This document shows positions 33,861 through 46,619 of a stretch of DNA of 64,000 bases, one piece after another (within the stretch, counting starts at the first letter, position 1; each line of letters opens with the position of its first letter). The notes below the pieces were generated by a model. The model did not search any database. It was not told the DNA's origin and was given only the letters and a program-made list of their open reading frames with translations. Where the stretch lies: the NCBI RefSeq assembly GCF_021869535.1, contig NW_026262668.1:26107732-26171731 (forward strand). The letters run 5' to 3'. The position numbers and the translations under genes were made by a program. Source of the stretch: Mytilus californianus. Lineage: Eukaryota; Mollusca; Bivalvia; Mytilida; Mytilidae.

Positions 33861-34672
33861 TAGGGATTTCAACGAGTACTCGAGTACTCGAGTATCGCTC
33901 GGTGGTACCGAGTATCGAATACCAAAATGATACTCGACTAATCGTTTTCCTGTTAGAATGTTGTTGTCTTCTTAAAGAAAAAAATGTTTTTATTAAAATC
34001 GCCTCCCGGGAAATTAAATATTAATCAAAATTAAAATACGTTTCGAATGATTGCGTTTAATTGTCATTTAAAATTCCCTCGAACAGATGTAAGTTATGAA
34101 CAAGAGCACCTTTTCAATGCTTACACTTTTAGCTAATCGTGTCTTATTCATTCCACCACCGCTATGCCGTCAGAGCAAACATTTTAATCAGCAGAACTGT
34201 TAGATGCGTAACAAAGTCGAGAAGTCCCAGAAAATATTGAAAAGATAATATTTCTAAATAAGAACAAATTCGTTGCACCCTATGTCAACCCTCCGTGAAT
34301 GGTTAAAGGCATCAGTAAGTTCTAATTATCACCCATTTGTTGATCATTAAATATGTTTCTTTACGATTCCCAAATACTGTTGTTTGAGTAGTCATTTTCT
34401 ATAGATGTTTATTAATTAATTGATTAGATTATTGCCAGTTTGCATAATTAGTACATGTAGTAAATGAGCTATTAATTATGATATAAAATTCCTGGGACTA
34501 TTATCTTAACCTAGGAAATAATGTTGAGGGTTTTACGTCCATAAGACAACGTTAAATTGGTATAATTTTGTGTTTTCATTTTGAAGATGATTTTCCGAGC
34601 GAGTACTCGTGTATCGCTCGGTAAATCCAACGAGTACTCGATTAATAAATCTTCACCGAGTTGACATCCCTA
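33861..34672. mobile_element. hAT-type non-autonomous transposon, 812 bases
   Basis: The left end TAGGGATTTCAACGAGTACT matches the reverse complement of the right end (TAGGGATGTCAACTCGG). It is flanked by 8-base target duplications TTGTTTAC (33853-33860) and ATGTTTAC (34673-34680), with one mismatch. Subterminal CGAGTACTCG repeats and CGCTCGGT occur at both ends. Eight-base duplications and this terminal sequence are typical of hAT superfamily elements. No transposase ORF is present. Confidence 0.8.
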
Positions 34673-35391
34673 ATGTTTACCAATATCCATAATCATTGTA
34701 ACCATTCTGTTTATTATATTATAGCAATATTTATATCAATAAAAAAGTGTGCATCTTTGAATGGTGAAATGAGCTTATCTATTAAACAACAGTTAAGAGC
34801 ATACGATTCAGAAAAGGTCCCTTCTTTACTTTTCCTGAAGATTTTGACATGAAGTCAATTCTGGTATGCACTATCGAAATATGCAAAGAAAAATTTGTCA
34901 TCATGAATAACTTGCCCATATATTTCCGCTTGAAATTTGCATGTTTCATGTAAAAATTACAAATTTGATTTTTCAATACATTTCCTAAAAAAGAACAAAT
35001 TTTGTAAACGGAAAGAGGTATTTTCACCCAGTCTTTGCAAAGTGTTCCTTAATTAACTGGCCTTTCAGACTGATCCTACAATGAAGGTTTAATACGTTGT
35101 TTTTTTTTTGTTTAATCAAACAACTATCGGTAGTAAAAAGTTATAGACAACTTTCTTTCTTGCTAATACAAATGCATATAGAAAACATTTAGATGGGTTT
35201 GTTTTGGCAATTTTGATATAACTTTCTTGAATTACTGCAAGGACGATTTCAAAAGTAAAAATGGCGGTCTATGTGGGCATTTTTGATTTGCCTAGATATA
35301 AAGATCCTAGTTTTTTAAATGCTGAATTATCCATTTCCTATTTTGACGCTACATTACGTTGCAGTGTATATATGTTGATATGGTTCCATTT

Positions 35392-35513
35392 CGTATGTCG
35401 TTTGTGACGTCACACGCCCAACAATGACAGCATTTCTTATGTCGTGTGTGACGTCATATGCCCAACAATGATGGCATTGGACACATGTGTCCCACCGGCG
35501 GCAAAAAGGTTAA
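35392..35513 (-). repeat. 44-base tandem duplication with TGACGTCA, ending in a piggyBac-like terminus
   Basis: TATGTCG..TGTGACGTCA followed by CGCCCAACAATGA / TGCCCAACAATGA occurs twice, 44 bases apart. Each copy carries the palindrome TGACGTCA. On the minus strand, TTAA (35510-35513) is followed by CCTTTTTGCCGCCGGTGGGA, which resembles piggyBac-type ends with their TTAA target. The other end was not located with confidence. Confidence 0.4.
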
Positions 35514-36229
35514 GAACAAATATATTGAATTCTCTATTATTTTTAACAGAGGATAACAGACCAACTAAGACCAGCATAACCGGTGCTGGTGATGTTTGAT
35601 GACCGTGATTTATGTTGCGACAATCAGAGATGTTAAGTAATTCTATTTTTTCCTTTAATTTAACAACCTCGCACTTGCAAAATTACTTCCCATATTAATT
35701 GTGTTTGAAAATTGATTGTCTTACATTTTTAATGACTAGCAGTTCCTAAGTCTCGAATCCAGAAATTTCTCGTTACATGCAGTATCTTGTACTAGAAATT
35801 GGGACACTTGTTTATTGATAAATTCTCTCTCTACAACTGACGTTCATATAAAAATGAAATTGTCAGGCTGACTTCGATATTTTATCAGAGCTTTGTTGTT
35901 ATTATTATCATTGACATTAGACTGGTAATCATTTATTCTCTAGTTTATACTTTTGTACATTTTGGCAAATTGTTAAACAATTCTATTGATTTTAATTCAG
36001 ACCGGCCGTCTACCTTGAATGTGATTTACATGCTGGTAATAAAAGATCAGTATAGAAAGTATGATGCAGAGAAACTAGATTGATGATTTTACGAGAAATT
36101 TAATAAAACTATTCGAGAAATTTGATGAAAATATTAATCATTGTAGATGCACGGTTAATAATGTTTTAAATACCATTACTAAGCTATACATGCTATAAGC
36201 GTCTTTTTAACCGTCCACCTGAATATCAA

Positions 36230-36450
36230 ATGATAATCTACTCAACAAGCACATACAAGTGAGAGGTTCAGCCAGCTACAAAAACAGGTTTAATTCGCCA
36301 TTTTTTACATAAGGAAATGTCTGTACCAAGTCAGGAACTTGACAGTTGCTTTCCATTCGTTTGATGTGTTTGAGCTTTTGATTTTACCAGTTGATAAGCG
36401 ACTCTCGGTTCTGAATTTTCCTTGGAATTCGGTATTTTTGTTTCTTTACT
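36230..36450 (-). repeat. Dispersed repeat R3, minus orientation
   Basis: It contains ACAAGTGAGAGGTTCAGCCA, GGTTTAATTCGCCATTTTTT, CTTGACAGTTGCTTTCCATT and CTTGGAATTCGGTATTTTTG, the reverse complement of the unit at 29390. Confidence 0.65.
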
Positions 36451-36916
36451 TTTTATATATCATAATTAAATAAATAGGAAATTTGAATTAGGAATAACAG
36501 TACTAAACTTTATTGTGTCAATTCAATGGCCGTATTTCTTGCTATGAATGATATCTTCAAGCCTGGCGAATGACTGTCATAGTTTTTGACTTTAAATTGA
36601 CTTGGTACATGTAATTTCGAATAGGTTGATCCCGGTTCAATTCCCCATTTGTATGATTGTGTTTTCTTGTTATTAATAAATCTTGGATCTAACGTCTCTA
36701 TATCAAACTCAATGTGACTGTGTATCTATAATTCCCGCATAAATAAACAGTTTTTCATCTATCAACTCTTTTGTCGAATTGTTTACCTTTAAATTCAAAA
36801 CCTATAATGTAGATTAAAAAAACACGTTCAAATGTCAATGATAAATTGCAGAATAAAAATATGTACGCATATGTTATATTTATTTTTGTCCAATATTGCG
36901 CACTTCATTTTTGTAG

Positions 36917-39015
36917 GTGGCTTCAATAATGAAAGATGAAAGACGCCTCCGATTGTTATGACAGCGTTATCGAACTTAGATAAGTAACCTTGATTCTCCG
37001 GGGTACAAACGCTCTCAAGTTACAAACGTAAATTCAAGTCGCCAGGGCACTAACGTAAAAATTCAGATGGATACAATTTCAAGCAGAGCGAACAACTAGC
37101 CTGTGTCTAGACCAGAGAAATGTTAATTAGATTAAAGTAGCACAAGGTGCTCCTCTTTGCATTTATATTCGGTCTAATCCTGACACTAGAAATAGTTGTA
37201 AGATTGAGAATGGAAATGAAGAATGTGTCAACACAAATGGGTCTTCAACACAGCGAGAAAATCCTGCACCCAGAGGCGGGTTTCAGCTGGCCCCAAAACA
37301 AAAATGTGTACTAGTTCAATGAAAATGGACGTCACACTAAACTCCAAGACATATAAATGAACTGAAATTAAAAAAAAAACCTCCAAGACTAACAAAGACC
37401 AGAGGCTCCTGACTTGGGACACGCCAAAAATGCGGCGGGGTTAAACATGTTTTGTAAGATCTCAACCCTCCCCCTATATATACCTCTAGCCAATGTAGAA
37501 TAAACAAACACACAGCAATACCTACAATAAAACTCATATTAAAAGAAGTCCGAGTCCGATTTCAGAATAGGTAACTGAAAAAACTAAGCAAAATGACAAT
37601 GATACATAAATAAACAAAGGACTACCAGCAGTTACTTACCTAAGTTAAACTGATGGAAAGGTTATGTCTTCATCATATGAAAATCAAGCAGAATCCCTCC
37701 CGTTAGAGGTTTAATATCATACCATCATAAAATATATGAGAAGAACATAACCCGTATCATGCTAACAACTGGTTTTAGAATAAATGTGTTTATTTTCGAT
37801 GCAAAGACCCTATGTGTGAATCAATATTAATTCCAAAATATGCCATCTTTAATGACCTGACAACAGTATCGTAACTATATCACTTCTGAATAAGTCTGTT
37901 TAAAGTTTTGGTTAGCTTTTGAGGTGAATGTATAGAATATTACCATAAAAGTTTGAATGTGAAATACATGAACGTATAAGATGTCTGCATGTTGATTTAT
38001 ATTTACGAATGATGTCCTTGTACCGATGATAAAATTTAGTAAATGTTTTAACTAGTTTGTGATATCGAAAACCCTGGTGTAATAATTTTTCAGTAATACA
38101 GAGATTGCTTTCGTTAAAATCAAATACGTTGTTACATACACGAACGAATCGAACAAGTTCAGATATATAAACACCATAAGATGTTGACAAGGGAACGTCA
38201 CCATCTAAAAATTGATAATTAACAATAGGAAATGAAAAATCATCTTTTTTATCGTACATTTTGGTATTAAGCTTCCCGTTAAAATATAGATATCAAGATC
38301 CAGGAATAGGCAGTGTTGATTGTAAGTATTGGCTTTATTTAAAGTCAGTTCAGCAGGATACATTTTTTTAGTGATCATACTGAAGTCGTCATTATTGAGA
38401 GCTAATATATCATCCAAATATCTAAATGTGTTATTAAATGTTTGTATCAGATGGTGTGTCGATTGGTCTGTGCTGATTTCAGTCATAAATTGTAACTCAT
38501 AACAATACAGAAACAAGTCCTACAAAAGTGGTGTCTAGTTAGTCCCCATTGGAATTCCGATAACTTGACAATATTCGGAATCTCAATAGCGAACAAAAAT
38601 GTTATCTAGTAAACATTCAAGTGCAGTTATCGTATCAAAGCAGTTCCAATTGACATAGTTCTTTAGTTTGCTGTTCTAAGAATGCCCTAAAAGAGTTTGA
38701 ACATATATATCGCATTCTGACTTTTTAAATGCATATTTAATTAGGTGTTTGGAATTTTCTTAATGAGATTATGAGACAAAGTGGCATACAGGGTAGAAAA
38801 ATCAAAACTTCGAACAGATTCGAATACAACAATATAAGCAATAATATCAAGTAGTTCCAACGACTTTTTGACACTCCAAAAGTAATTATTGTCCCTGTTT
38901 AGTTTAAACATATTGTATTGTTCAAAAAGGACAAACAGATTAGACACAAGTTTTCAACTTAGTAACTTCTTTTCCAAAAGTTGTCCCTGTAATGATGTCA
39001 AAATGTCGGAAAAGG
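36917..39015 (+). pseudogene. Pseudogene C: decayed membrane-span exon split by a retroelement
   Basis: After a retained acceptor (TTTTTGTAG), GTGGCTTCAATAATGAAAGA matches exon 2 of genes A and B (GFNNER). The similarity runs on through CCTCCGATTGTTATGACAGC, TCGCCAGGGCAC, GAGCGAACAACTAGCCTGTG and TGACACTAGAAATAGTTGTA. Frameshifts and stops start seven codons in. The exon is interrupted at 37200 by a Penelope-like insertion. It resumes at 38979 with AGTTGTCCCTGTAATGATGT CAAAATG and ends TCGGAAAAGG at a donor-like GTATAA. No start exon or SPRY exon for this copy was found. Confidence 0.8.
37200..38978 (-). mobile_element. Penelope-like retroelement remnant (reverse transcriptase)
   Basis: Minus-strand fragments cover the reverse transcriptase in order. 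FDFSTLYATLSHNLIKK (motif A region) lies in 38741-38947, IGIPMG (motif B) near 38545-38565 and RYLDDILALN (catalytic motif C) in 38205-38516. DFSFPIVNYQFLDGDVP and SYGVYISELVRFVRVC then lie in 37912-38259. This series is typical of Penelope-like elements. Frames are broken by stops and shifts, and no GIY-YIG endonuclease domain was seen. The 3' end (37200-37440) matches a solo 3' end at 43900-44185. Flanking AGTTGT at 37194-37199 and 38979-38984 is a probable 6-base target duplication. Confidence 0.8.
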
Positions 39016-42000
39016 GTATAATAATTATTGTCTTCTAAACATTAAATTTCAGCACACATGTAACATGTCTTTTTTCATTAATTAAATATTATATTCGAAG
39101 TGTGAATTAAAAGAAATGTGCGTGTGGTATATGTCAACGAGACAAACTCAAAGACAAATATTACCAAACGGCATCTAAAAGCCAACAAGACACAGTTATC
39201 TATACAATATGTCAAGCTCAAAAACGTCCCAGAGTCTAAACAAGAGGTAGATAAATAAAACTAAAACTATCAACGATCTGCAATCAACACCAAACCCCCA
39301 TTTTATAAACACCAAAACAACTGCAACAGCAAACTATGATTTGTAATACAAAAAAAAAAACAATAACCACTGAGGAGAGTCTTAACATGAGGTAGGCATA
39401 TGTATATATATATATGTGATTTACTAAGTACTGTTTTATTTTTCAGAATTGAATGAAATGAAAAATATATAATATAGATTTATAAAGACACATAATCATT
39501 ACTTTGCGTTTGCCTTTACTTAACTTGTAAAAGATGCTTCGTGATGCTTCTTGTCTAAATGATGCTTTGCTAAAGAAAAGAAACAATATTTTTCGATATT
39601 TTATTTTAATCTGATAGGAATATGTTTATTTCCTGATTATTAATTAAATCATCTTTTAAAAAAAACTTCACTAATAGGTAATTCTTTAGACAAATGAAAT
39701 AAAAAAAAGATGACACGGTTTCAGTAAAAATAAAAGCTTACAGAAAAAAAATATTGTACATATTTTATTTGTTTGTATTACTATTAGGTTGCAATTCTGT
39801 AAATATAGACAATGCAATTTCCCATAGGAACTCCCTTTGTGGCTAAAACTGTGCCATTTTTACTAGGAAGTTTCGTGAAAAATTATATCCCAGAACGGAA
39901 AGTTGATATGCACTACTATTTTATTCAAAGGTCAAAATATAGGGCTGTGCGGCATATTTTCAACATTAATATGCCCTGAACTTCTAAGAGTTAAAACTTA
40001 TACTAAAATTCTATACTACCCCTACCTCCACTTTTGGACCTCCTAAGAATTAAATTTTAGGCGCTACCATTTTTTTTCTATACTGGTAACATTCTCAAGT
40101 TATGTCTCTATGAGATGAAACACAGAGATCATATCTGGGAACCAGTACTTTAACAAATTACCATATCTATGAATATTATATATCTCCCCAAAAGAGGCGT
40201 GGCTTGTGAAACAGCTGTATTTACAAAGTGCAACCTATTATTGTCTCGAGTTTAATTTTCAGATCTTTTAAGGTGAAAATAATTAAGAGTGTAAAACAAA
40301 TAAAAATAATGTCCACAGTCGAACCCGTTGTAATGTGCTATTTTTGAATTAAATTATAAAGAGTGCACCGGAATATTAAGTGCGTCCTGCTTCACTAGTG
40401 GCACCTGTCGTGTAGCTCAAAACAAGACAAAATACGGTGATAAGTCGACTCTTTCAAGATGATGTCAAAATCGATTGAAAGTTGATGGGATTGTGGCTGT
40501 GCCATGCTAAACACCAAAATACTTAGGTAATCACTCCAATAATCAAGTGTTAAACCTTCTTAAAATCTTAAACTCACAGAGACTACCAACGATGCGTCAT
40601 ACACACAATATTTTAACGGAAACAAAAACTACAGATATAAACAAAATTAAAAAAACAACCACATTGTCGACGAAGTTCAGTATTTGGGACAAAAGCATCA
40701 ACATGTTGTGGTGTACTAGTTAGTCATTTGATTGAAATTATTGCTATGAACTTAATATTTGTTCACAACATTTCAAGACTTGGTGCAATTTAGGGTTTGA
40801 CAAATTGTACAAACATTTAAGTAAGTCTTAGGTTTTCTCTGTCTGCATAAAATAGTTATTAAAATAACTTGCCTATAATGTTTTATTTTAATATGGATGG
40901 AATGATTTTTCTAATTATTTACGAAATTATTAGAACAAAAAATAGTCAGACACATGTAATGAAGTAAGATAGAGGTCAAGCTTATAATAAAAGAAAACAA
41001 GCTGACATAGAAATATTGTACATATAATATTGTTTTTATTATTTGTGTCGGGAGTATCATTGAGAGGAATGGGTCGTGGTAAATAAAAATGAATCCCAAA
41101 CTTATACCGTTGTACGTGCAACTAATGTTTATAACAAATGGCTGTTAACACTGTAACTTAATATAAATATCTGAGGTACTGCAAGCAAAGCTTCACATAA
41201 GAAAAGCAGATACAATGAATTGATAAAGTCCATTTCATCCCAAAAGGAAACCCAAAAAGTATGTCAAGCGCTTCAGGAGCAGTTGTACAATAGTGGGACG
41301 TAAATACGGCCAGACGGATGGATTCCCACACCTTATTCAGAAACTGGGGAGGGGTAAAGAGGGATGAAATGTAGAGGATCATCTGAAAAGATATCGACAC
41401 CTCGAGAAATTCTTTAAAAAAATAAAGCATCAAGACGTACATTTATCATAAATATAGGAAATTTTATGGCATATGTCAAACTTAAAACTTAATAAAACTA
41501 GACAAGGACCTAAATGCTCAGGTACTCACTCCAAAAGACAATTATTTTACCTTTAAAAAGCTCAAAATTGTAGAGATATACAAATTTTTTATAAAGATAA
41601 CTATAAGAAACACAGTTACATGTACACCAAATAAAAACCAACCACAAAGACGAAGTTCTTGATTTGTGACAGACACATAAACATGTGGCAGGGTTAAACT
41701 AGTTAGTTCTTGTAACATATTCAATCTTAAAATAATGGTCTTGTTGGCCAATATGACCCTAACTTCTTTCTAGTGATATAATTGGAACAATAAAACCAAC
41801 TTTAAACAATACAAATACTGTACGTAAACAAATGTATTTGCATGGATACTTTTTTACGCGTTGAGTCCTTTCTTCAAGTCAAGAAGGTGACTTAATTAAT
41901 TTCGCGTTATGTCGTTTTGTCTTTTAGTTACTGTCTGAGAGCCGTAAATAGCTTTTACGTAAGTTCATTTTAGAAATAATTTTAAAAAAGGTCGGTCTGT

Positions 42001-42369
42001 CAATTACAATATTTGAATTATTTATATTTATACGAGATAAACATCGTGTTTTCAATATAAAATTTATTGGTTTATATAAGATTTGAATTGAACTACAGTT
42101 TTTAAATTTATCAATCTAATTATACTATGTGTTCGTGTGTATTATAATGATTTATTGATTCAATGTGTGTTTGTTTTCCATATATATTTTGTTCTTACGT
42201 AATTATATAATCATAAAATATGTATAAAATTTTGTGTAATCTATGTAGTTACATCGATATAAAAAATGTTTACAAAATAGGAATACTTTTGGATTGTATT
42301 ACAATTTGCAGATGTTTTGTTTAAAAAAAAGCATCAATTTACTCATGTACACTAACAAGCTTTGATGGG

Positions 42370-42525
42370 GTTCGTGTAGCTCAGTCTTTAGTTTTCTATG
42401 TTGTATAATGTTTACTGTTTTTTGTCTGCTTGTGTTTTTCTTTTCAGCCATGCCGATGTCAAATTATTTTCGACTTATGAGTTTGAATGTCCCTTTGGTA
42501 TCATTTGCCTCTCTTTTACTAATGA
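42370..42525 (+). repeat. Dispersed repeat R2
   Basis: It contains TTCGTGTAGCTCAGTCTTTA, CAGCCATGCCGATGTCAA, CGACTTATGAGTTTGAATGT and GTATCATTTGCCTCTCTTTT. Confidence 0.65.
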
Positions 42526-43539
42526 ACTGATAAGAATCGGCATGGACAGGCATTTTGAGAGAAGAACTTTAACCCAACCCTATGTTTATGTTCCTGTCCG
42601 AAGTCAGAAACGCCGTCGACTCGGTGTTTTTTTTATATCATGATGATTTCTTCATTTTGAAAATGTGATGTTACGGAAGATTCTGGATAGTCTCTGTTTA
42701 ATATGTGTATTCACAACATATCAAGACTCGGGACAATCAAGAGTTTGCCATATTATATAGATACCTGTTGAAATCAAGATGTCTTTTGGGTTTATTTTTT
42801 TGTGTTTTTCGTTGAATGCAGTCTCATTGACATTAACCCAACATTTCCTTTAATTCAGACCAAACAGTTGGCTGTATTTAGAAACATGGTCAACTGAAAT
42901 TCTTCCGTCCGGCTGTAAACTCAATGCAACAACTCTTTCAGAGGTCTGTAGGTGGAATTTTGCAAAGCAATATTGATGACTCTATCTGAAATACCCTCTT
43001 TTATCAGTGGAGATCATTCTAAATTTCCTGACTTTCATACCGCGGTCGACTCATGTTACGGAACTTGCCCATTGGATGCTACTTTGTTTTTGTCCTGAAT
43101 ATGCATGAATTGTTAGTCGACGGAGGCAAAAAAAATACAACAAATCTTTTTATTTAAATCTAGGAAAATTAATGTAAGAACTTGTTTCCTGTTTCTCTAT
43201 AGTTACAGTAAATCATGTAAATCTAGTATCAGTTACAGTTTAGGAAAGAAGTTATTTCCGCTGGTTTTTGAAAAAGTGTGGTCATGTGTTTTGTTTAGTC
43301 GATATCAGCCATACAAACTGTTCCTAAAGACAATGTTGATGATCTTTATTTCAAATTTATGATGGGTTTTTTTTCAAAATTTTCCCTGGTTTCTTTGTTG
43401 AAACAGTTATTCGTTTTTATAGTGATTAAGATTATATTACAATATTGACTGCTGTACCCCAATTTTTGACGTTTTTACCTATTATGTCTGTTTGTTTTGA
43501 TCACACATTGCTGTCAATTAAATGGAATTTTATGCGACT

Positions 43540-43750
43540 GTCATACAAGTGAGAGGTTTAGCTAGCTTTAAAACCAGGTTTAATCCACCATTTTCTACAT
43601 ATTAAGGACATGTCTGTACCAAATCAGGAATATGATAGTTGTTTTCCATTCGTTAGATTTGTTTGAGCTTTTCATTTTGCCATGTTATAAAGGACTTTCT
43701 GTTTTGAATTTCCTTTGGAGTTCGGTATTTTCGTTATTTTACTTTTCACC
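43540..43750 (-). repeat. Dispersed repeat R3, minus orientation
   Basis: It contains GCGACTGTCATACAAGTGAG, GGTTTAATCCACCATTTTCT, AGGAATATGATAGTTGTTTT and CTTTGGAGTTCGGTATTTTC. Confidence 0.65.
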
Positions 43751-43899
43751 ATTTTCAGCATTTGTGATTTGATAGAAAAATTGAAGAAAAACAACTAAAA
43801 GCCATAAAAAAATAAAGACAGGTGGTTTATCTCTGTCGATAAAGCAATAAGTGACATGAATCCCACATTCGTATATTCATACCTACGACACCATGGTCA

Positions 43900-44185
43900 A
43901 AAGAAAACATGGAAAAGACTTTAAAAAAGTCAGGAGCCTCTGGCCTTTGTTAGTCTTGTATGTTTTTTTAATTTTAGTTCATTTATATGTTTCGGAGTTT
44001 AGTGTGTCGTCCATTTTCACTGAACTAGTACACGTTTTTGTTTAGGGGCCAGCTGAAGCCCGCCTCCGGGTGCAGGATTTTCTCGCTGTGTTGAAGACCC
44101 ATTGGTGGCCTTGGGCTGTTTTCTCCTCTTTGGTCAGGTTGTTGTCTCTTTGACACATTCCCTATTTCCATTCTCAATTCTATTA
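43900..44185 (+). mobile_element. Solo 3' end of the Penelope-like family
   Basis: It contains AGTCAGGAGCCTCTGGCCTT, TTCACTGAACTAGTACACG, GGGGCCAGCTGAAGCCCGCC, GTGCAGGATTTTCTCGCTGT and GACACATTCCCTATTTCCAT. It is the reverse complement of 37200-37440, but retains about 45 bases (GGTGGCCTTGGGCTGTTTTC region) that are deleted in that copy. Confidence 0.7.
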
Positions 44186-44847
44186 ACATACCACTACACT
44201 ACTACACAACACACTACACAGAAAAACAAAGATTGGGCAACACGAACCCTACAAAAAGTTAACGTGTAGAAACATGACACTCAGGTAATATTTCTGAACA
44301 CCATAGTAAACTAATTCAAATTTAAATCTGTTTACATTGTTTAATAGATTTTTGACTGTTCAAAATTGTTTCTGCTAATGAAGCAGGTAGAGAATAAATT
44401 GGCCTTTGTCTGCATACAAACTTTTATTAATGTTCCTCTATGTTTCCATAGACTTTTACATAGACGTTTATTCAACATGGCACTTGTATAAAAAGGGGGG
44501 ATTAGTTACCAAAATACGGAGGAGTGGGTGAACAAGAATCATAAGTAGAAAAATAACAGATATAAGACTAGCATACGTCAAACAACCCACATTGATACAT
44601 CGATGATGTTTTACAAAGTCTGATTAGCAGTTGCAACCACTTGAATACCTTGTGATTTGAGAACTGTATACTCCACACGCGGGTTAATCCTGAATATTGA
44701 TGCTAAGATGAGGAAAACTTATAATTTCAAAATTGAAATCGTCTCGTTTTTCATAGATCCTTATACTGTGGTGACCGCTGTAGTCAGATTCGAGGTATAT
44801 GCCTAAAATGAGGAGAAAGATGTGTCTGTGGTTTCTTTAATCTTTAG

Positions 44848-45740
44848 TTAAGGGAGATATATTAGTGGGACCCAATCAGAAAAGTTTAAAATATTAATGA
44901 AAAAAACACCATCAATATACCTGTATGTGAAATGAAAGGAATTAGATTCTTTGGTCTTCTTGTTTTTACAAGTACAAGTTAAACCCACAATTTTCGTCGA
45001 AAATGCCAGTACCAAGTCAGGAATATGACAGTTGTTAAACATTTGTTCTATTGGCTGATATAGTCGAGCATTTGTTATGTCCGATATTATGTACTTCCTC
45101 CTTTTTAAATTTACATTGGAGTTAGGTAATTTTGTTAATCCTTCTTTACAAAATATCAAATGTTGTTTTTCTACATGAGTTTTATCTTTAAAATCTAGTG
45201 TGTCAATTACTTTCCCAGTTTTTAAGGATTTGTAAGTTTTTATAAGAGAATCAAAATGATTGCACACAATTTTAACTGGTAGATTTTTCACGGACTTTGT
45301 ATAAAACTGGATTCCTTTAAGTTTTAACAGTAATCCTATAAATCGTTATGTTTGTACATTTTCTTAGTTAATATTTTATAACAACATGAACAAACAACAG
45401 AAGTTCTAGTTTAGTACATGTTATGTTTATGGTTTGTACATATATCAACAAAGGTTTGCATATTATCAGGATTAATAGGAGTAAGAACTTGGTTATTTTT
45501 TGTGAAATTGTTTGTGCATGCTTGAAACTGGTTTTTCCAGCTATCTACCCTTACTTTTATATAGTATATTATAGTGTTTGTAAATATATTAAAGATGTGC
45601 AAGTTGTCAGGATTTTGATTTTTCTTTAAATTTTTCACAGGATGTTGAGCACATTTTCCCCTGTGACGAAACATCCAGTGTAGTTTGATTAATTGATAGG
45701 TGGATTGATCTTGATAAATGTCCAGTAGATAATATTTCAA
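44848..45740 (-). mobile_element. Second reverse transcriptase remnant, catalytic motif altered
   Basis: Two minus-strand open segments are present. The 3' one (44848-45291) has an N-terminal part with KIVCNHFDSLIKTYKSLKTG. Its C-terminal end, FHFTYRYIDGVFFINILNFS, resembles the YxDD catalytic region of Penelope-type enzymes, with the second Asp replaced by Gly. The 5' one (45411-45740) contains NPDNLHIFNIFTNTIIYYIK and NMQTFVDICTNHK, which I do not place with certainty. R3-like sequence is in frame in the middle (CHIPDLVLAFSTK). Not functional; class assigned by motif only. Confidence 0.5.
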
Positions 45741-46179
45741 GCATATTCTATATGAAAAAAAAATAATAATTGATGCAATAGGTAGACGGATGAAGTCGAA
45801 GAAAAAATAGTTTATCGATGTGCAGATTTCATAAATCCATTAAGAAGATACAAATGAAGAAAGAAAACCAAAACTGAGGAAATTGCATGAACTCCAAAAT
45901 GGACAAGACTAGGTGCTCACAGGGTGCAGGCTTTTTGATATGCCTGCAATGCGAATCCACATTTTGTAAAAATGTCAAAATCTGTAAATTTATAGACCAG
46001 ACCATTATAATTTTATTTTGAAACCTAGCTCATACCGCGAGAACAAGTCGCTAGTGAGTTGAGACACAGACACATCGTGCCGGGTCTCAACTTCATGATC
46101 TTATGTAGTGTCGATTTCAGTCACCTTTTCTCATAACACAGATGGGGAAGTTTTTGTGTCGGGAGCACGGGAATTGATT

Positions 46180-46425
46180 TGCAAAAGGCCACCTATGAAC
46201 CACTAGGAAACCGTTGAAAGGGGTCTTTAACGGAAAGTGTGCAAGGAAATTATCCTATACGGGGCGTCTGGTTTAATGTCCCCATTTCGACTGGATATGT
46301 GGCTGTGTATTCATCCGGCACGCCCATCGTTACTTAGGGTTTTATTCACGGACGGGAAAGGTCCACTTATTACCATATTTCTATACCCAAACGAAGCTTC
46401 GGGGCCTGTTAACCACTAACACTCC
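46180..46425 (+). repeat. GC-richer repeat unit, first copy
   Basis: GGTTTAATGTCCCCATTTCG, GTGGCTGTGTATTCATCCGG, CACGCCCATCGTTACTTAGG and GGGAAAGGTCCACTTATTAC line up with the unit at 47660-47870. A 60-codon ORF here is not supported as a gene. Confidence 0.5.
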
Positions 46426-46619
46426 ATAATAAAATGCATTTATGTTGACTTTTCATGTGATAATTAGATTAATATTTTTCAATTAGTTTCTCATCGGTCC
46501 GACATTTACCAACAGTTGTTAACTGGATATGGCACTAACCGAATACTATTATTAACATTCAAGTGTTTACCTCCTGTACTTTCCAAAATTTGAGTTTTCC
46601 CGTCTGAATGGTTTTACAC

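Larger units (their letters stand above)
34673..36916. other. Gene-free stretch upstream of pseudogene C
   Basis: It contains the CRE-like duplication (35392-35478), a piggyBac-like end (to 35513) and inverted R3 (36230-36450). About 90 bases before the pseudo-exon (near 36830), AATGTCAATGATAAATTGCAG corresponds to CGTCAATGATAAATTTCAG upstream of gene B exon 2, showing a shared intron. Confidence 0.45.

Noticed and set aside
41158..41442. 94-codon minus-strand ORF and neighbouring ORFs to 41751
   Set aside because: No recognisable motifs, no splice context, and composition like the surrounding repeats.
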